A DNA stretch of 64,000 nt from Actinoplanes regularis (GTDB lineage Bacteria > Actinomycetota > Actinomycetes > Mycobacteriales > Micromonosporaceae). The position numbers and the translations under genes were made by a program. Positions 42,734 to 52,152 of this stretch are shown in pieces. The notes under the pieces are model-generated. The model worked only from the letters and a program-made list of their open reading frames with translations. It was not told the origin of the DNA and made no database searches. Position 1 is the stretch's first letter, and the number at the start of each line of letters is the position of its first letter. Where the stretch lies: positions 372,001 to 436,000 of the forward strand of contig NZ_FZNR01000006.1 of NCBI RefSeq assembly GCF_900188005.1. The letters are read 5' to 3'.

Positions 42734-43924
42734 TCAGTCCAGCAGTTCGGTCACGGTGCCGGCGGCGACCGTCCGGTTGCCCTCGCGCACCGCGAAGCCG
42801 AGACCGACCTCGAGCGCGACCGGCTTGCCCAGGGTCACCGTGACCACGTCCAGGGTGTCCCCCGGCATCACCAGGTCGCGCTCCCCCAGGTCCAGCCCAC
42901 CGGAGACGTCCGTGGTGTGGAAGTAGAACTGGGGACGGTAGTCGGCGGCGAACGGTGTGTGCCGGCCGCCCTCGGCACTGGTCAGGGCGTACATCCGCGC
43001 CTTGAAGACCCGGTGCGGCCGCACGCTGGAAGGCGCGGCGAGGACCTGGCCCCGCTGCACCTGCTCGCGCTTCACCCCGCGCAGCAGGACGGCCGCGTTG
43101 TCGCCGGCCTGCGCCGAGTCCAGCACCTTCCCGAACGTCTCCAGGCCGGTGGCGACGCTGGCGACGGTCGGGCCGAGGCCGACGACCTCGACCGGCTCGC
43201 CGGCCCGCAGCTCGCCGCGCTCCACCTTGCCGGTGACCACGGTGCCGCGACCCGAGATGGACAGCACGTTCTCGATCGGCATCAGGAACGGCTCCCCCAG
43301 CTCGCGCGGCGGGACCGGCACGTACGCGTCGACGGCGTCGAGCAGCCCCACGATCGACGCCACCCACCGCGGGTCACCCTCGAGCGCCCGGAGCGCGCTG
43401 ACCCGGACCACCGGCACCTCGGCGCCGGGGAAGCCGTACTCGGAGAGCAGCTCCCGGACCTCCAGCTCGACCAGGTCGAGCAGCTCCGGGTCGTCGACAG
43501 CGTCGCTCTTGTTGAGCGCCACCACCAGGTACGGCACCCCGACCCGCTGGGCGAGCAGCACGTGCTCGCGGGTCTGCGGCATCGACCCGTCCTGCGCCGA
43601 CACCACGAGGATCGCGCCGTCCACCTGCGCCGCCCCCGTAATCATGTTCTTCACGTAGTCGGCGTGACCGGGCATGTCGACGTGGGCGTAGTGGCGGCTC
43701 GGAGTCTCGTACTCGACGTGGGCGATGGTGATGGTGATGCCGCGGGCGGCCTCCTCCGGGGCCCGGTCGATCCCCTCGAACGCGACGTACCGGTTGGAGG
43801 CCGGGTCGCGGTCGGCGAGAACCTTGGTGATCGCGGCGGTCAGGGTCGTCTTGCCGTGGTCGACGTGACCCATCGTGCCGATGTTGACGTGCGGCTTCGT
43901 ACGGATGAACTGGCTCTTGGCCAT
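42734..43924 (-). CDS. Divergent stand-alone elongation factor Tu
   Basis: The 396-residue protein is clearly EF-Tu (HVNIGTMGHVDHGKTTLT, NKSD, RGQVLAAPSSVRPH, GGRHTPFAADYRPQFYF). It lies outside the str ribosomal operon and departs from the usual sequence at conserved places. MPGHADY replaces the normal CPGHADY. NAAVLLRG puts Ala (residue 278 here) where E. coli Gly275 stands, a site where Ala gives GE2270A resistance. LGFAVREG has Gly in place of Arg373. It is probably a second, tuf3-like copy with regulated or antibiotic-related use rather than the housekeeping factor. Confidence 0.93.
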   Translation of the reverse strand: MAKSQFIRTKPHVNIGTMGHVDHGKTTLTAAITKVLADRDPASNRYVAFEGIDRAPEEAARGITITIAHVEYETPSRHYAHVDMPGHADYVKNMITGAAQVDGAILVVSAQDGSMPQTREHVLLAQRVGVPYLVVALNKSDAVDDPELLDLVELEVRELLSEYGFPGAEVPVVRVSALRALEGDPRWVASIVGLLDAVDAYVPVPPRELGEPFLMPIENVLSISGRGTVVTGKVERGELRAGEPVEVVGLGPTVASVATGLETFGKVLDSAQAGDNAAVLLRGVKREQVQRGQVLAAPSSVRPHRVFKARMYALTSAEGGRHTPFAADYRPQFYFHTTDVSGGLDLGERDLVMPGDTLDVVTVTLGKPVALEVGLGFAVREGNRTVAAGTVTELLD

Positions 43925-44180
43925 GGTTTTTCAATCCTCACTGGATGCGAGGCATCGGGTGGTACGCGCGCCGCTGCCAACCGGCGCGCGCCAGAACCGC
44001 GCACGACGAACCGACCCCTCCCCGGGTTCTGCAGCCGATGGGGAAGGGTCAGAGTCGCGTATCGACGCCGCTGAGGGCGGAACGGACGCGCACGGGAGCC
44101 ACCACCGAGGTGGGCAGCTGACGACCGTACGCGAACATGGGTGTGAACCTAGACGAGGAACCGCCCGCGGCTCGACCGAT
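43925..44180. other. Upstream region of the EF-Tu gene
   Basis: Roughly 250 bp without a convincing gene. A CCTCCCC-rich stretch and the sequence before the EF-Tu start (GAGGATTGAAAAACC on the minus strand, giving the ribosome site) are the only marked features. The length would allow a regulated leader, but no clear attenuator or riboswitch was recognised. Confidence 0.4.
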
Positions 44181-44921
44181 TTATTCGCCGCCGAGCGCCT
44201 GGAGGGTCTTCGCGGGCATCTCCACGGTCTGGCTCTTCGCCGGGGCCTTCACGTCGACCTTCGCCCCGATCTCCGAGTATGAAGTGACGGTCTTGCCGGA
44301 GCCGGGCACGACCGCCTCGGAGTCCAGCGTCAGCTTGCTCAGATATCCGCCGGGCGCGACCTCCGCGGTGAACGGCACGTCGGCGGCGGCGAAACCACCG
44401 GTCAGCGGCAGCTTCTCGCTGTCGACGGTGCCGGTGTAGGTCCGGTCGCCGGTCTTGCGCACGCCGGTGGCCTCGGTCAGCACCTGAACCGCGATCCGCG
44501 GGTCGATCCTCGCCGGGCTGAGCGTGCTGCCGGCGGGCATCTTCGCGGCGTCGAGGTGCATCCAGTCGCCGCCGGCGAAGCTCTTCGCGAGGCTGCCGCT
44601 GACCTTCACGTACAGGTCGTCGCCGATCGCCCGGACGCTGACGTCGCCGAAGCCGGTGAGGTCCAGCTTCAGGTCGAGGAGCTTGTGCTTGGTGTCGAAG
44701 GCGCCGGTCCCGGTCACCCCGCCGGTCATGGTGAGGTCGAGTTTGCCGCTGGAGGCGGTGAGCTTGGTCGCGGCGGCGGCGAGCTCCTTGGCGGCCGCGG
44801 CCGACGCGGCGGAGGTGGCCTCGGGCGTGCCCGCGGCGGCCGGCTCCTTGTCGTCGCAGGCGCTGAGGCCGGCAAGCGCCAACAGAGCGGCGCCGGTTAC
44901 GGCCAGACGTCCCATACTCAT
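44181..44921 (-). CDS. LppX/LprG-like lipoprotein
   Basis: The 246-residue lipoprotein starts MSMGRLAVTGAALLALAGLSACDDKEPAAAG with a lipobox (LSAC). The mature part (AATKLTASSGKLDLTMTGGVTGTGAFD..., ATGVRKTGDRTYTGTVDSEKLP) matches the LppX_LprAFG type beta-half-barrel, which binds lipids or acts in envelope transport. ATG 44921 has a GGGAG upstream. It is monocistronic. Confidence 0.8.
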   Translation of the reverse strand: MSMGRLAVTGAALLALAGLSACDDKEPAAAGTPEATSAASAAAAKELAAAATKLTASSGKLDLTMTGGVTGTGAFDTKHKLLDLKLDLTGFGDVSVRAIGDDLYVKVSGSLAKSFAGGDWMHLDAAKMPAGSTLSPARIDPRIAVQVLTEATGVRKTGDRTYTGTVDSEKLPLTGGFAAADVPFTAEVAPGGYLSKLTLDSEAVVPGSGKTVTSYSEIGAKVDVKAPAKSQTVEMPAKTLQALGGE

Positions 44922-45030
44922 CGTCGTGCTCTCCCTCAGCTCTGCACCCGGCCGATCACCATAGCGTCCCGCCGGGGCACGATCCAGGGCGCTCGGCGAC
45001 CCCCGAGGCTCGCCGAGCGCCCCGGTCCGG

Positions 45031-46194
45031 TCAGAGCGGGCTGAGCGTGAGCCCGGCCGACCGCGGGTCGTTGCTGCTGACCAGCGACTCGAAGCCGCCG
45101 ACGTCGTCGAACGGGAACGCGTACGCCTTACCGTCGGCCATGTTCTGGTGCACGATCTTCGCGTACTGGTTCGTCGGGGTGGTGACGTAGAACTTCGACG
45201 CATCGGTGCTCGGCTGGGTGGCGATGGCACCGAGCGTGGTGCGGTTGAGCGCGGCGCAGAGCGTGCGGGCGATCGGCCCGACCACGTTGTCGTTCGGCGC
45301 GAACAGGTTGCCGGCGCACTCCCAGACGTTCTGCGGGGTGGGCTTGTTGAACGTGGCGACCGTCGCCCCGGAGGTGTTGGTGAAGGTCATCACGGTGCCG
45401 GAGGTGCGCCCGAAATACTTGACGCCCGGCTGGTCGGCGAAGGGCACCACGGTCAACGTCTTCGAGGCGTACGTGTTCCACGCGCTCGTGATGTACGGCT
45501 CGAAGAACGCCGAACTGGCGAGCCCCTTGCCCGGCGCCAGCACGCGCAGCACGGTCCCGTCCGAGCGGGTCTGCACCAGGCTCGCGAAGTTCGGCAGCGC
45601 CTTGATCCCGTTGATGATGTTCTGCCGCCCGTTGGCGACCGGCGCGCCGGTGCTGGTGGTGACCCCGTTCGCCCCGGTGACCTGCACCTTGTGGATCAGA
45701 CCGAGCATGTCCACCTGTGAGCTGTTGAGCCACAGGCCGGCGTCGTTGTAGGTGAACTCGCTCCAGTCGAAGAGCGTGTCCCGGTTGGTGTCGCCGGCCG
45801 CCCACGGCGCGGGCTGAACCAGGGCACCGCCGGTGACCAGGTAAAAGTTGATCTTCTTGCCCAGCGAGAAGTAGACCCGGCCGGAGATCCCGCGCGGAAT
45901 CTGCAGGGTCCTGCTGCCGCCGTTGGCCGGCCCGGCGATCGACACGTCCGGCGCGGCCGTCGGCGGGACCGAGCCACCGGTCCAAGCGGTGAACGTGCCG
46001 CCGGCGTTGACGTAGCCGAGCCTGCCGGTGGCCAGGTTGGTGCCGAGAACGTACAGGTAGACGGCGTCACCTCGGCCGGTGTTGTTGGTGACGGTGAGGG
46101 GCAGCGGGGACGGGCCGACCGCTTGCGCCGGCGCGGCGGCGGTAGCGATCAGAGCGATGACGGATGCGGCGAGAACAGCCAGTTTTCGGCGCAC
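45031..46194 (-). CDS. Secreted GH64-type beta-1,3-glucanase
   Basis: From GTG 46194 (VRRKLAVLAASVIALIATAAAPAQA) there is a Sec signal peptide. The mature part, ending with SSNDPRSAGLTLSPL, has the GH64 look: PLTVTNNTGRGDAVYLYVLG, GRVYFSLGKKINFYLV, DWSEFTYNDAGLWLNSSQVDMLGL. It would cleave beta-1,3-glucans such as fungal cell wall. AAGGGAG precedes the start. A GAGAGCGCTCTC palindrome 35 bp upstream suggests LacI-type sugar control. Confidence 0.82.
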   Translation of the reverse strand: MRRKLAVLAASVIALIATAAAPAQAVGPSPLPLTVTNNTGRGDAVYLYVLGTNLATGRLGYVNAGGTFTAWTGGSVPPTAAPDVSIAGPANGGSRTLQIPRGISGRVYFSLGKKINFYLVTGGALVQPAPWAAGDTNRDTLFDWSEFTYNDAGLWLNSSQVDMLGLIHKVQVTGANGVTTSTGAPVANGRQNIINGIKALPNFASLVQTRSDGTVLRVLAPGKGLASSAFFEPYITSAWNTYASKTLTVVPFADQPGVKYFGRTSGTVMTFTNTSGATVATFNKPTPQNVWECAGNLFAPNDNVVGPIARTLCAALNRTTLGAIATQPSTDASKFYVTTPTNQYAKIVHQNMADGKAYAFPFDDVGGFESLVSSNDPRSAGLTLSPL

Positions 46195-46228
46195 AGGGGG
46201 ACTCCCTTCCAGTTGGGGGAACGGATGA

Positions 46229-46240
46229 GAGAGCGCTCTC
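46229..46240. promoter_or_regulatory. LacI/CebR-type palindrome upstream of the glucanase
   Basis: GAGAGCGCTCTC is a perfect 12-bp palindrome with the AGCGCT core common to LacI-family operators of actinobacterial polysaccharide-degradation genes. It is set 35 bp before the glucanase start. Confidence 0.6.
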
Positions 46241-46825
46241 AGCGTTGCTGAGCCATCGATCGACGTCAAGGAAAAGTTTCTTAAATGTTTCAGTCCTGAA
46301 AACCGCGGCGGGGTCGGCCAGCTTCCGCTCCACCGATGTCGCGGCGCAAGGCGGCCGGCGCCCACGGTCCCGAAACGGCCGTGCTACCTGGCCCAGCCCA
46401 GGTTCAACGGCTGGGCTCGGTGGCGGTATCCCTTGCAACATGTGGACCAGCCGGGCTCGACTCAATGCCACTCAGCCCAAGTTGATCTTGGGTTCGGCGG
46501 TGGGCGGGGCACGGCCTTTCGGGGCTTGCTTGCGGGTGGCCGGGTGGCCGGGGTTGGTCGCCATACGGTGTGGCCGACGGGTTGCGGCCGATGACGCCGC
46601 TCGCGGTTGCCGGACGGGCAGGGTCGTCCCGGGATGCGGACCGCAGGCGGCGGCCGGGACAGTGGCCAAAGGCGGACGGTGGCTGGCAAGCGTCCGCGCC
46701 CACCCCGGAACGGCGGCAACGACCGCGGCCCGGGCAGCCTTGTAAAGAGCGCGTCGAAAGCGGCGGCGGTCACCATCCCGCCCCGGTGCGCCGGCCGGAC
46801 TTCGCCCGGCGGCACCGGGGCTCGC
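46241..46825. other. Gene-poor spacer
   Basis: No convincing coding region is seen over about 580 bp; short frames here are low-complexity Arg/Pro/Gly shadows. Two small hairpins occur: AGCCCAG-(9)-CTGGGCT near 46394-46420 and CCCAAG-(5)-CTTGGG near 46478-46494. Neither matches a tRNA or known RNA. Confidence 0.5.
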
Positions 46826-48406
46826 TCAGCCGGACACGGTGGAGCGCAGGGCACGCAGGCGGCGGGCGGCCACCGGATCGGTCACCGGCACGGCCGCGAG
46901 CAGTTCCTTCGTGTACGCGTGCCGGGGCTGTTCGTACACCTCGGCGGTCGGCCCGATCTCCACGACGACGCCGTCCTTGAGCACCGCGACCCGGTCGGCG
47001 ATCCGGCGCAGTACGGCCAGGTCGTGCGAGACGAAGACCAGGGACAGGCCGAGCTCCCCGCGCAGTTCCTCGAGCAGGTCGAGGACCTGCGCCTGGGTGG
47101 TGACGTCCAGCGACGACACCGGCTCGTCGCAGACGATCAGCCGGGGTGCGGGCGCGATGGCCCGGGCGATGCCGACGCGCTGCCGCATGCCGCCGGAGAG
47201 CTGGTGCGGGTAGCGGTCGTACTCGGAAGCCGCCAGTCCGACCCGTTCCAGCAGCGCCGAGACCTCGGCTCGCGGGTCGCGTACTCCCCTCAGGCGTAGC
47301 GGGTCGGCGATGCTCTCGCCGACGGTCCGGCGCGGGTTCAGCGACGACAGCGGGTCCTGGAAGACCATCTGCACCGACCGCCCGCGCCGCCGCCCGATGT
47401 CCACCCCGTCGAAGGTGATCGACCCCGAGGTGGGCGACGTCAGGCCGACCATCATCCGGGCCAGGGTGGTCTTGCCGGTCCCGGACTCGCCGACGATGCC
47501 GAGCGTCTCCCCGGCGTGCACGTCCAGGGTGACGCCGTCGACGGCCCGGATCGGCGGCGGCTTGCGCAGCGAGCCGCGTCGCGGTTGCGGGAAATGCTTG
47601 CGTACGTCCTTGACCCGCAGCAGCGGCTCGCCGGGCTCGAGCTTCCGGGTTCCCGGCTTGGGCACCGCGTCCAGCAGCGCCTTCGTGTAGTCGTGCCGCG
47701 GCGAGAGCAGCACGCGCTCGGTCGCGCCCGCCTCGACCGCCCGCCCCTGGCGCATCACGATCACCGAGTCGCACGACCCGGCCACCACTCCGAGGTCGTG
47801 GCTGATCAGCAGGAGCGCCGCCCCGGTCGTGGCGCGCACCTCGTCGAGCAGGTCGAGGATCTGCGCCTGCACGGTCACATCCAGGGCCGTGGTCGGCTCG
47901 TCCGCGATGATCAGCTGGGGCCGGCAGGCGATCGCCATCGCGATCAACGCGCGCTGCCGCATCCCGCCGGAGAACTGGTGCGGGTACGCCGCGGCCCGCC
48001 GCACCGGGTCCGGGATGTGCACCTGGCCGAGCACCTCGACCGCGCGTTCCCGGGCCGCTCGGCGGGACGCGCCGGTGTGCAGCCGGTACACCTCGGCGAT
48101 CTGGTCACCGACGGTGTGGAAGGGGCTGAGCGCGGTGAGCGGCTCCTGGAACACCATGGTGATCCGCGCACCGCGGATCTCCTTCCACGGCGGGTTCGCC
48201 AGGAGATCTACCCCGTCGAAGGCGATCTCGCCGGTGACCTGCCCGGAGGTGAGGCCCAGCAGGGCCAGCGCGGCCGTGCTCTTGCCGGAGCCGGACTCGC
48301 CCACGATGCCGAGCGACCCACCGGCCGCCAGCTCGAAGGAGAGCCCGTCGACCGCCGGCTTGTCGCTGAAGGTGATCCGGAGATCGTCCACTTTCAACAG
48401 AGTCAT
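46826..48406 (-). CDS. Peptide-type ABC transporter, two fused ATPase domains
   Basis: The 526-residue protein is a DppD-DppF style fusion. Domain 1 has GESGSGKST, QFSGGMRQR and LIIADEPTTALD; domain 2 has GESGTGKTT, QLSGGMRQR and LIVCDEPVSSLD. Each ends with the oligopeptide ATPase tail (SPRHDYTKALLDAVP, QPRHAYTKELLAAVP). It energises the two permeases upstream for uptake of peptides, nickel or similar solutes. ATG 48406 overlaps the permease stop (ATGA). Confidence 0.92.
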   Translation of the reverse strand: MTLLKVDDLRITFSDKPAVDGLSFELAAGGSLGIVGESGSGKSTAALALLGLTSGQVTGEIAFDGVDLLANPPWKEIRGARITMVFQEPLTALSPFHTVGDQIAEVYRLHTGASRRAARERAVEVLGQVHIPDPVRRAAAYPHQFSGGMRQRALIAMAIACRPQLIIADEPTTALDVTVQAQILDLLDEVRATTGAALLLISHDLGVVAGSCDSVIVMRQGRAVEAGATERVLLSPRHDYTKALLDAVPKPGTRKLEPGEPLLRVKDVRKHFPQPRRGSLRKPPPIRAVDGVTLDVHAGETLGIVGESGTGKTTLARMMVGLTSPTSGSITFDGVDIGRRRGRSVQMVFQDPLSSLNPRRTVGESIADPLRLRGVRDPRAEVSALLERVGLAASEYDRYPHQLSGGMRQRVGIARAIAPAPRLIVCDEPVSSLDVTTQAQVLDLLEELRGELGLSLVFVSHDLAVLRRIADRVAVLKDGVVVEIGPTAEVYEQPRHAYTKELLAAVPVTDPVAARRLRALRSTVSG

Positions 48407-49392
48407 CGCAGTTGCACCCGGGGATCGACGGCGGCGTAGAGGAAGTCGGCGGCGGCGTTGGCGATCACGATGATCAGGCCGGTGAGCAGGGTGACCCCGA
48501 CGACGACCGGCAGGTCGATCTGGTTCACCGCGCCGACCAGCAGCTGACCGACGCCGGGGAGGCCGAACATGGTCTCGGTCAGCACCGCACTGGTCATGAT
48601 CGCGGCGACGTCCACCGCGGTCAGCGTGATCAGCGGCAGCAGGGCTCCGCGCAGGGCGCGGCGCCGGAGGATCCGGCGCTCCGGGATCCCGTAGGCGCGT
48701 GCGGTGCGGATGTGATCCTCGGCGAGGGTCTCCTGCAGACCGGCCCGGGTCAGCCGGGCGTAGGCGGCGGTCTGGATCACCGCGAGGGAGATCCACGGCA
48801 GCAGCAGGTTCTGCGCCCAGAGCAGCGGGCTGGTGGTGAACGGGACGTAGGTGGGGAACGGCAGCCACCGCAGGTGCACGCAGAAGAGCAGGAGCAGCAG
48901 CAGGCCGACCAGGAAGACGGGGACCGCGTACCCGGCGAGGACCAGGCCGTTGACCAGGCGATCGAGCCAGCGGAACCGGCGTGCGCCGGAGAGCAGGCCG
49001 GCGCCGACACCGATCGCCAGCGAGAGCACCTCGGCGCCGATCGCGAGCGAGAAGGAGACCGGGATCCGGTCCAGCAGCAGGGCGGTGACCGGCTGGTCGG
49101 TCTCGAAGGAGTAGCCGAGGCAGGGCGCCGGGCAGTGCCGCACGTCCGGACCGGCCGGGTAGTCGCGTCCGGTGAAGACGCCTTCCAGGAAGTGCCAGTA
49201 CTGGGTCCAGACCGGATCGGCCAGACCCATCGCCGCGCGCACGTCCGCGAGTCGTTCCGGGGTGCAGCCCTTTCCGCAGGTGAGGATCGCCGGGTCGGAC
49301 GGGGCCAGGTAGAACAGCGCGTAGACGATCGCGGAGAGGGCGAGCAGGACGAGCGCGGCGCCGGCGATCCGGCGGATCAGATAGCCGATCAT
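48403..49392 (-). CDS. Peptide-type ABC permease, DppB-like
   Basis: The 329-residue permease starts MIGYLIRRIAGAALVLLALSAIVYALFYLAPSDPA, the DppB/OppB N-terminus, and has the cytoplasmic loop RTARAYGIPERRILRRRALRGALLPLITL. It contains an unusual Cys-rich periplasmic insert (ILTCGKGCTPE, RHCPAPCLGYSFE). Coupled to both neighbours by four-base overlaps. Confidence 0.9.
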   Translation of the reverse strand: MIGYLIRRIAGAALVLLALSAIVYALFYLAPSDPAILTCGKGCTPERLADVRAAMGLADPVWTQYWHFLEGVFTGRDYPAGPDVRHCPAPCLGYSFETDQPVTALLLDRIPVSFSLAIGAEVLSLAIGVGAGLLSGARRFRWLDRLVNGLVLAGYAVPVFLVGLLLLLLFCVHLRWLPFPTYVPFTTSPLLWAQNLLLPWISLAVIQTAAYARLTRAGLQETLAEDHIRTARAYGIPERRILRRRALRGALLPLITLTAVDVAAIMTSAVLTETMFGLPGVGQLLVGAVNQIDLPVVVGVTLLTGLIIVIANAAADFLYAAVDPRVQLR

Positions 49393-50312
49393 CGCAGGAC
49401 CTCCCGCTGCCGCGGGTCGAGGGCCCGGCGCAGGCCGTTGGCGACCAGCACGAAGGAGAGCAGGGTGAGGAACAACAGCAGCCCCGGGAGGAAGACGTAG
49501 AACGGGTCGGCCCGGAACCAGGTGGTCGCGCTGGAGAGCATCTGGCCCCAGGACGGGGTCGGTGGGCGGACCCCGACGCCCAGGAAGGAGAGACCGGCCT
49601 CGACCACCATGTTGGTGGGCAGCAGCAGGGCGGCGTAGGTGAGGATCGGGGCGGTCAGGCCGGGCAGGATCTCCCGCCGGGCGACCCGCCACCAGGGCGC
49701 GCCGGCCACCTGGGCGGCCGCCACGTAGTCACGGGTCCGCAGGGTGAGCGTCTCGCCGCGGCTGATCCGCGCCGTGCCGCCCCAGCCCAGCACCGCGATC
49801 ACGGTCGCCAGCAGCAGCGGCCGGGGCCAGTCCTGCGGCACGATCGCGAGCAGCGAGATCGCCATGACCAGCACCGGAACCGAGAGGACCAGGTCGATCA
49901 CCCGGCTCAGCCCGGCGTCCAGCCAGCGGCCGCCGAGCCCGGCGGCGACCCCGAAGCCGACGCCGAGCAGCACCTCCAGGAACGTGGCGCCGAGCGCGAC
50001 ACCGACCGACACCTGTGCCCCGTAGACCACCCGGGCGAACAGGTCGCGGCCGGTGCCGGGTTCGACCCCGAGCCAGTGCTCGCCGCTGATCCCGCCGAAC
50101 GACCCGATCGGCACGCCGCCACGGGCCGAGTCGAGCAGCCCGTCGTGGTACGTCGTGTAGTCCTGACCGGCGAGCGCGGCCAGCAGCGGCGCGGTGACGG
50201 CGACCAGCACCATGGTGCCGGCGATCACCGCGCCGGTGAGGAAACCGCGGTCCCGCCGCAGGGCGGCGAGCGCCCTGGACGGGACCGGCGGTGCGGAGGG
50301 AGCGGTCGTCAC
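49389..50312 (-). CDS. Peptide-type ABC permease, DppC-like
   Basis: The 307-residue permease has a DppC-type N-terminal cytoplasmic tail (RALAALRRDRGFLTGAVIAGTMVLVAVTAPLLAALAGQDY), GVEPGTGRDLFARVVYGAQVSVGVAL, and the ATPase-contact loop YVAAAQVAGAPWWRVARREILPGL. It starts with GTG 50312, overlapping the binding-protein stop. The order binding protein, DppC, DppB, ATPase is reversed for the permeases compared with the common order. Confidence 0.9.
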   Translation of the reverse strand: MTTAPSAPPVPSRALAALRRDRGFLTGAVIAGTMVLVAVTAPLLAALAGQDYTTYHDGLLDSARGGVPIGSFGGISGEHWLGVEPGTGRDLFARVVYGAQVSVGVALGATFLEVLLGVGFGVAAGLGGRWLDAGLSRVIDLVLSVPVLVMAISLLAIVPQDWPRPLLLATVIAVLGWGGTARISRGETLTLRTRDYVAAAQVAGAPWWRVARREILPGLTAPILTYAALLLPTNMVVEAGLSFLGVGVRPPTPSWGQMLSSATTWFRADPFYVFLPGLLLFLTLLSFVLVANGLRRALDPRQREVLR

Positions 50313-52003
50313 TTGACCGAGATCCGGGCGAGGTCCAGCTGCCCGCGCCAGCCGTCGGCGTACGCGTTCTTGACGTTCTTGCCGTAGAGGTAGACGTCCT
50401 TCTCGTGGGTCAGCGGCAGGACCAGGGCCAGCTTGCCGAGCTTGGCGTCGAGGGCGCCCCAGCGCGCGGCGGCCTCGGCCGGGTCGGTGAGCGCGTTGAT
50501 CGCGTCGATCTCGGCGTTGACCTCGGAGTCGTTGTACTGGGCCAGGTTGAAGTTGCCGCCCGCGGTGATGATCTGCCGGCCGTCGAAGATCGGGATCAGG
50601 AACGGCCCGCCGGACGGCCAGTCGGCGCCCCAGGTGGCCAGCGCCAGGCCGGGCTGGGTGGCCGGCTTGCCGGTGACGTCGCGGTAGGTCGCGGAGTCGA
50701 TGGCGGTCAGCTTGACCGTGACGCCGGCCTGCTTGAAGGCTTCCTGGATGGCGGAGGCGACCTTGGGGCCGACACCCTCGCTGTCGTCGTTCTGGTGGGC
50801 GAGCTCGATGGTCAGGTTGCTGAGGCCGGCCTCGGCGAGGACCTGCTTGGCCTTCTCCGGGTTGCCGCCCTCCCCGGCCGGGAAGTAGTCGTACGCCTGG
50901 TGGCCGAGGGCCTTCTGCGGGGGCAGGAACGTGGTGGAGGCGCCGACCACCGCGGAGCCGCCGAGGGCGTTGACGACCGAGGTGCGATTGATCGCGTACG
51001 AGAGGGCCTCGCGCACCTTCGGGTTGTCGAACGGCGCCTTCTTGGTGTTGAAGGCGAGGTACGTGGTCGACGGGAATTCACCGCGGGTGACCCGCTTGTC
51101 CAGTTCCGAGCCGGTGCCGAGCTGGGCGAGCTGCTCCGGGCCGACGACCGCGTCGGTGGTGACCGCGGCGGCGTCCGGGCCGGCGCCGGTGACCAGGCGC
51201 TGGTTGATCACCGCGGAGTCGAGCCCGGAGGTGACCTCGATCCGGTCCGGGCAGGCGTAGCGCAGCTCGTCGATCTTGGTCGACCAGTGCGTGTTACGGA
51301 CCAGGACCAGGGACTTCTTCGGCTCGTACGACTCCACCCGGTACGGGCCGGAGGAGATCGGGTGCTTCTCGTACTCGGTGCCGGTGTCCTTGGCCTTCGG
51401 GACCGGCGCGAACTGGGTGGCGGTGGCCAGGAACGGGAAGTCGCCCTCGGGCTTGCTCAGCTTGAAGACGATCGTCTTCGCGTCCGGCGTCTCGATCGAC
51501 TTGATGCCGTCCGGCTGCTTGTAGGGGCCCTGGTAACCGGCCGCGTCCTTGAGCCAGTCGCGCAGGTAGGGCGCCCCGCCGGGGAGTTCCGGGGCGAACG
51601 AGCGCTCGATGCCGTACTTGACGTCGGCCGAGGTGATCGGCGTGCCGTCCTCGAAGGCGACGCCGTCGCGCAGGTGGTAGGTCCAGGTCTTCGCGCCGTC
51701 CGACGGGGTGCCCAGGTCGGTCGCGAGGTCCGGGGCCGGCTTGGTGCCGGCCTCGCCGGGCTGCCGGTTGCGGGTGGTCAGTGTGCGGAACAGCAGCGAC
51801 GGCACGTTGCCACCGCCGGAGGTGTAGAGCCGGGCCGGGTCGAGGTGGGTGATCCCGCCCTGGTTCAGGACCGTCAGCGTGCCACCCTGGCAGGTCGCCG
51901 GGTCGAAGGCCGCGTTCGAGGCGGTGCTGTCGCCACCGCCGCCGTCCTGGCAACCGGCGAGTAGCACGGTCGCCGCGAGAACGATGGGCACGAGTCTGCG
52001 CAT
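50309..52003 (-). CDS. Peptide-type ABC substrate-binding lipoprotein
   Basis: The 564-residue lipoprotein starts MRRLVPIVLAATVLLAGCQDGGGG with a lipobox, and has the family 5 extracellular solute-binding pattern: GGITHLDPARLYTSG, YHLRDGVAFEDGTPITSADVKYGIERSF, KVREALSYAINR. First gene of the importer operon. An inverted repeat at 52040-52056 stands about 37 bp before the start. Confidence 0.92.
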   Translation of the reverse strand: MRRLVPIVLAATVLLAGCQDGGGGDSTASNAAFDPATCQGGTLTVLNQGGITHLDPARLYTSGGGNVPSLLFRTLTTRNRQPGEAGTKPAPDLATDLGTPSDGAKTWTYHLRDGVAFEDGTPITSADVKYGIERSFAPELPGGAPYLRDWLKDAAGYQGPYKQPDGIKSIETPDAKTIVFKLSKPEGDFPFLATATQFAPVPKAKDTGTEYEKHPISSGPYRVESYEPKKSLVLVRNTHWSTKIDELRYACPDRIEVTSGLDSAVINQRLVTGAGPDAAAVTTDAVVGPEQLAQLGTGSELDKRVTRGEFPSTTYLAFNTKKAPFDNPKVREALSYAINRTSVVNALGGSAVVGASTTFLPPQKALGHQAYDYFPAGEGGNPEKAKQVLAEAGLSNLTIELAHQNDDSEGVGPKVASAIQEAFKQAGVTVKLTAIDSATYRDVTGKPATQPGLALATWGADWPSGGPFLIPIFDGRQIITAGGNFNLAQYNDSEVNAEIDAINALTDPAEAAARWGALDAKLGKLALVLPLTHEKDVYLYGKNVKNAYADGWRGQLDLARISVK

Positions 52004-52039
52004 GAGGATTCCTTAGGACGGAGCCACAACGCATGTGAA

Positions 52040-52056
52040 CCTATCGGATCGATAGG
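52040..52056. promoter_or_regulatory. Inverted repeat upstream of peptide importer
   Basis: CCTATCG-GAT-CGATAGG has 7-bp perfect arms in the promoter region of the importer operon. It is a likely repressor site; no adjacent regulator gene points to the family. Confidence 0.5.
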
Positions 52057-52152
52057 CTAAGTGCACTATCCCCGCAACAATCGACGCAGATCGTTTAAAT
52101 TCGTCTCCGGCCGGACTCTCGCCCGGCCGGCACGATCCCCGTTGGGACAGCG

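Noticed and set aside
42734..43924. EF-Tu as the housekeeping tuf gene
   Set aside because: It is not next to fusA or ribosomal genes and departs from the usual sequence at several conserved positions.
46394..46420. tRNA-like GGTTCAA inside a small hairpin
   Set aside because: No acceptor, D or anticodon stems can be built around it.
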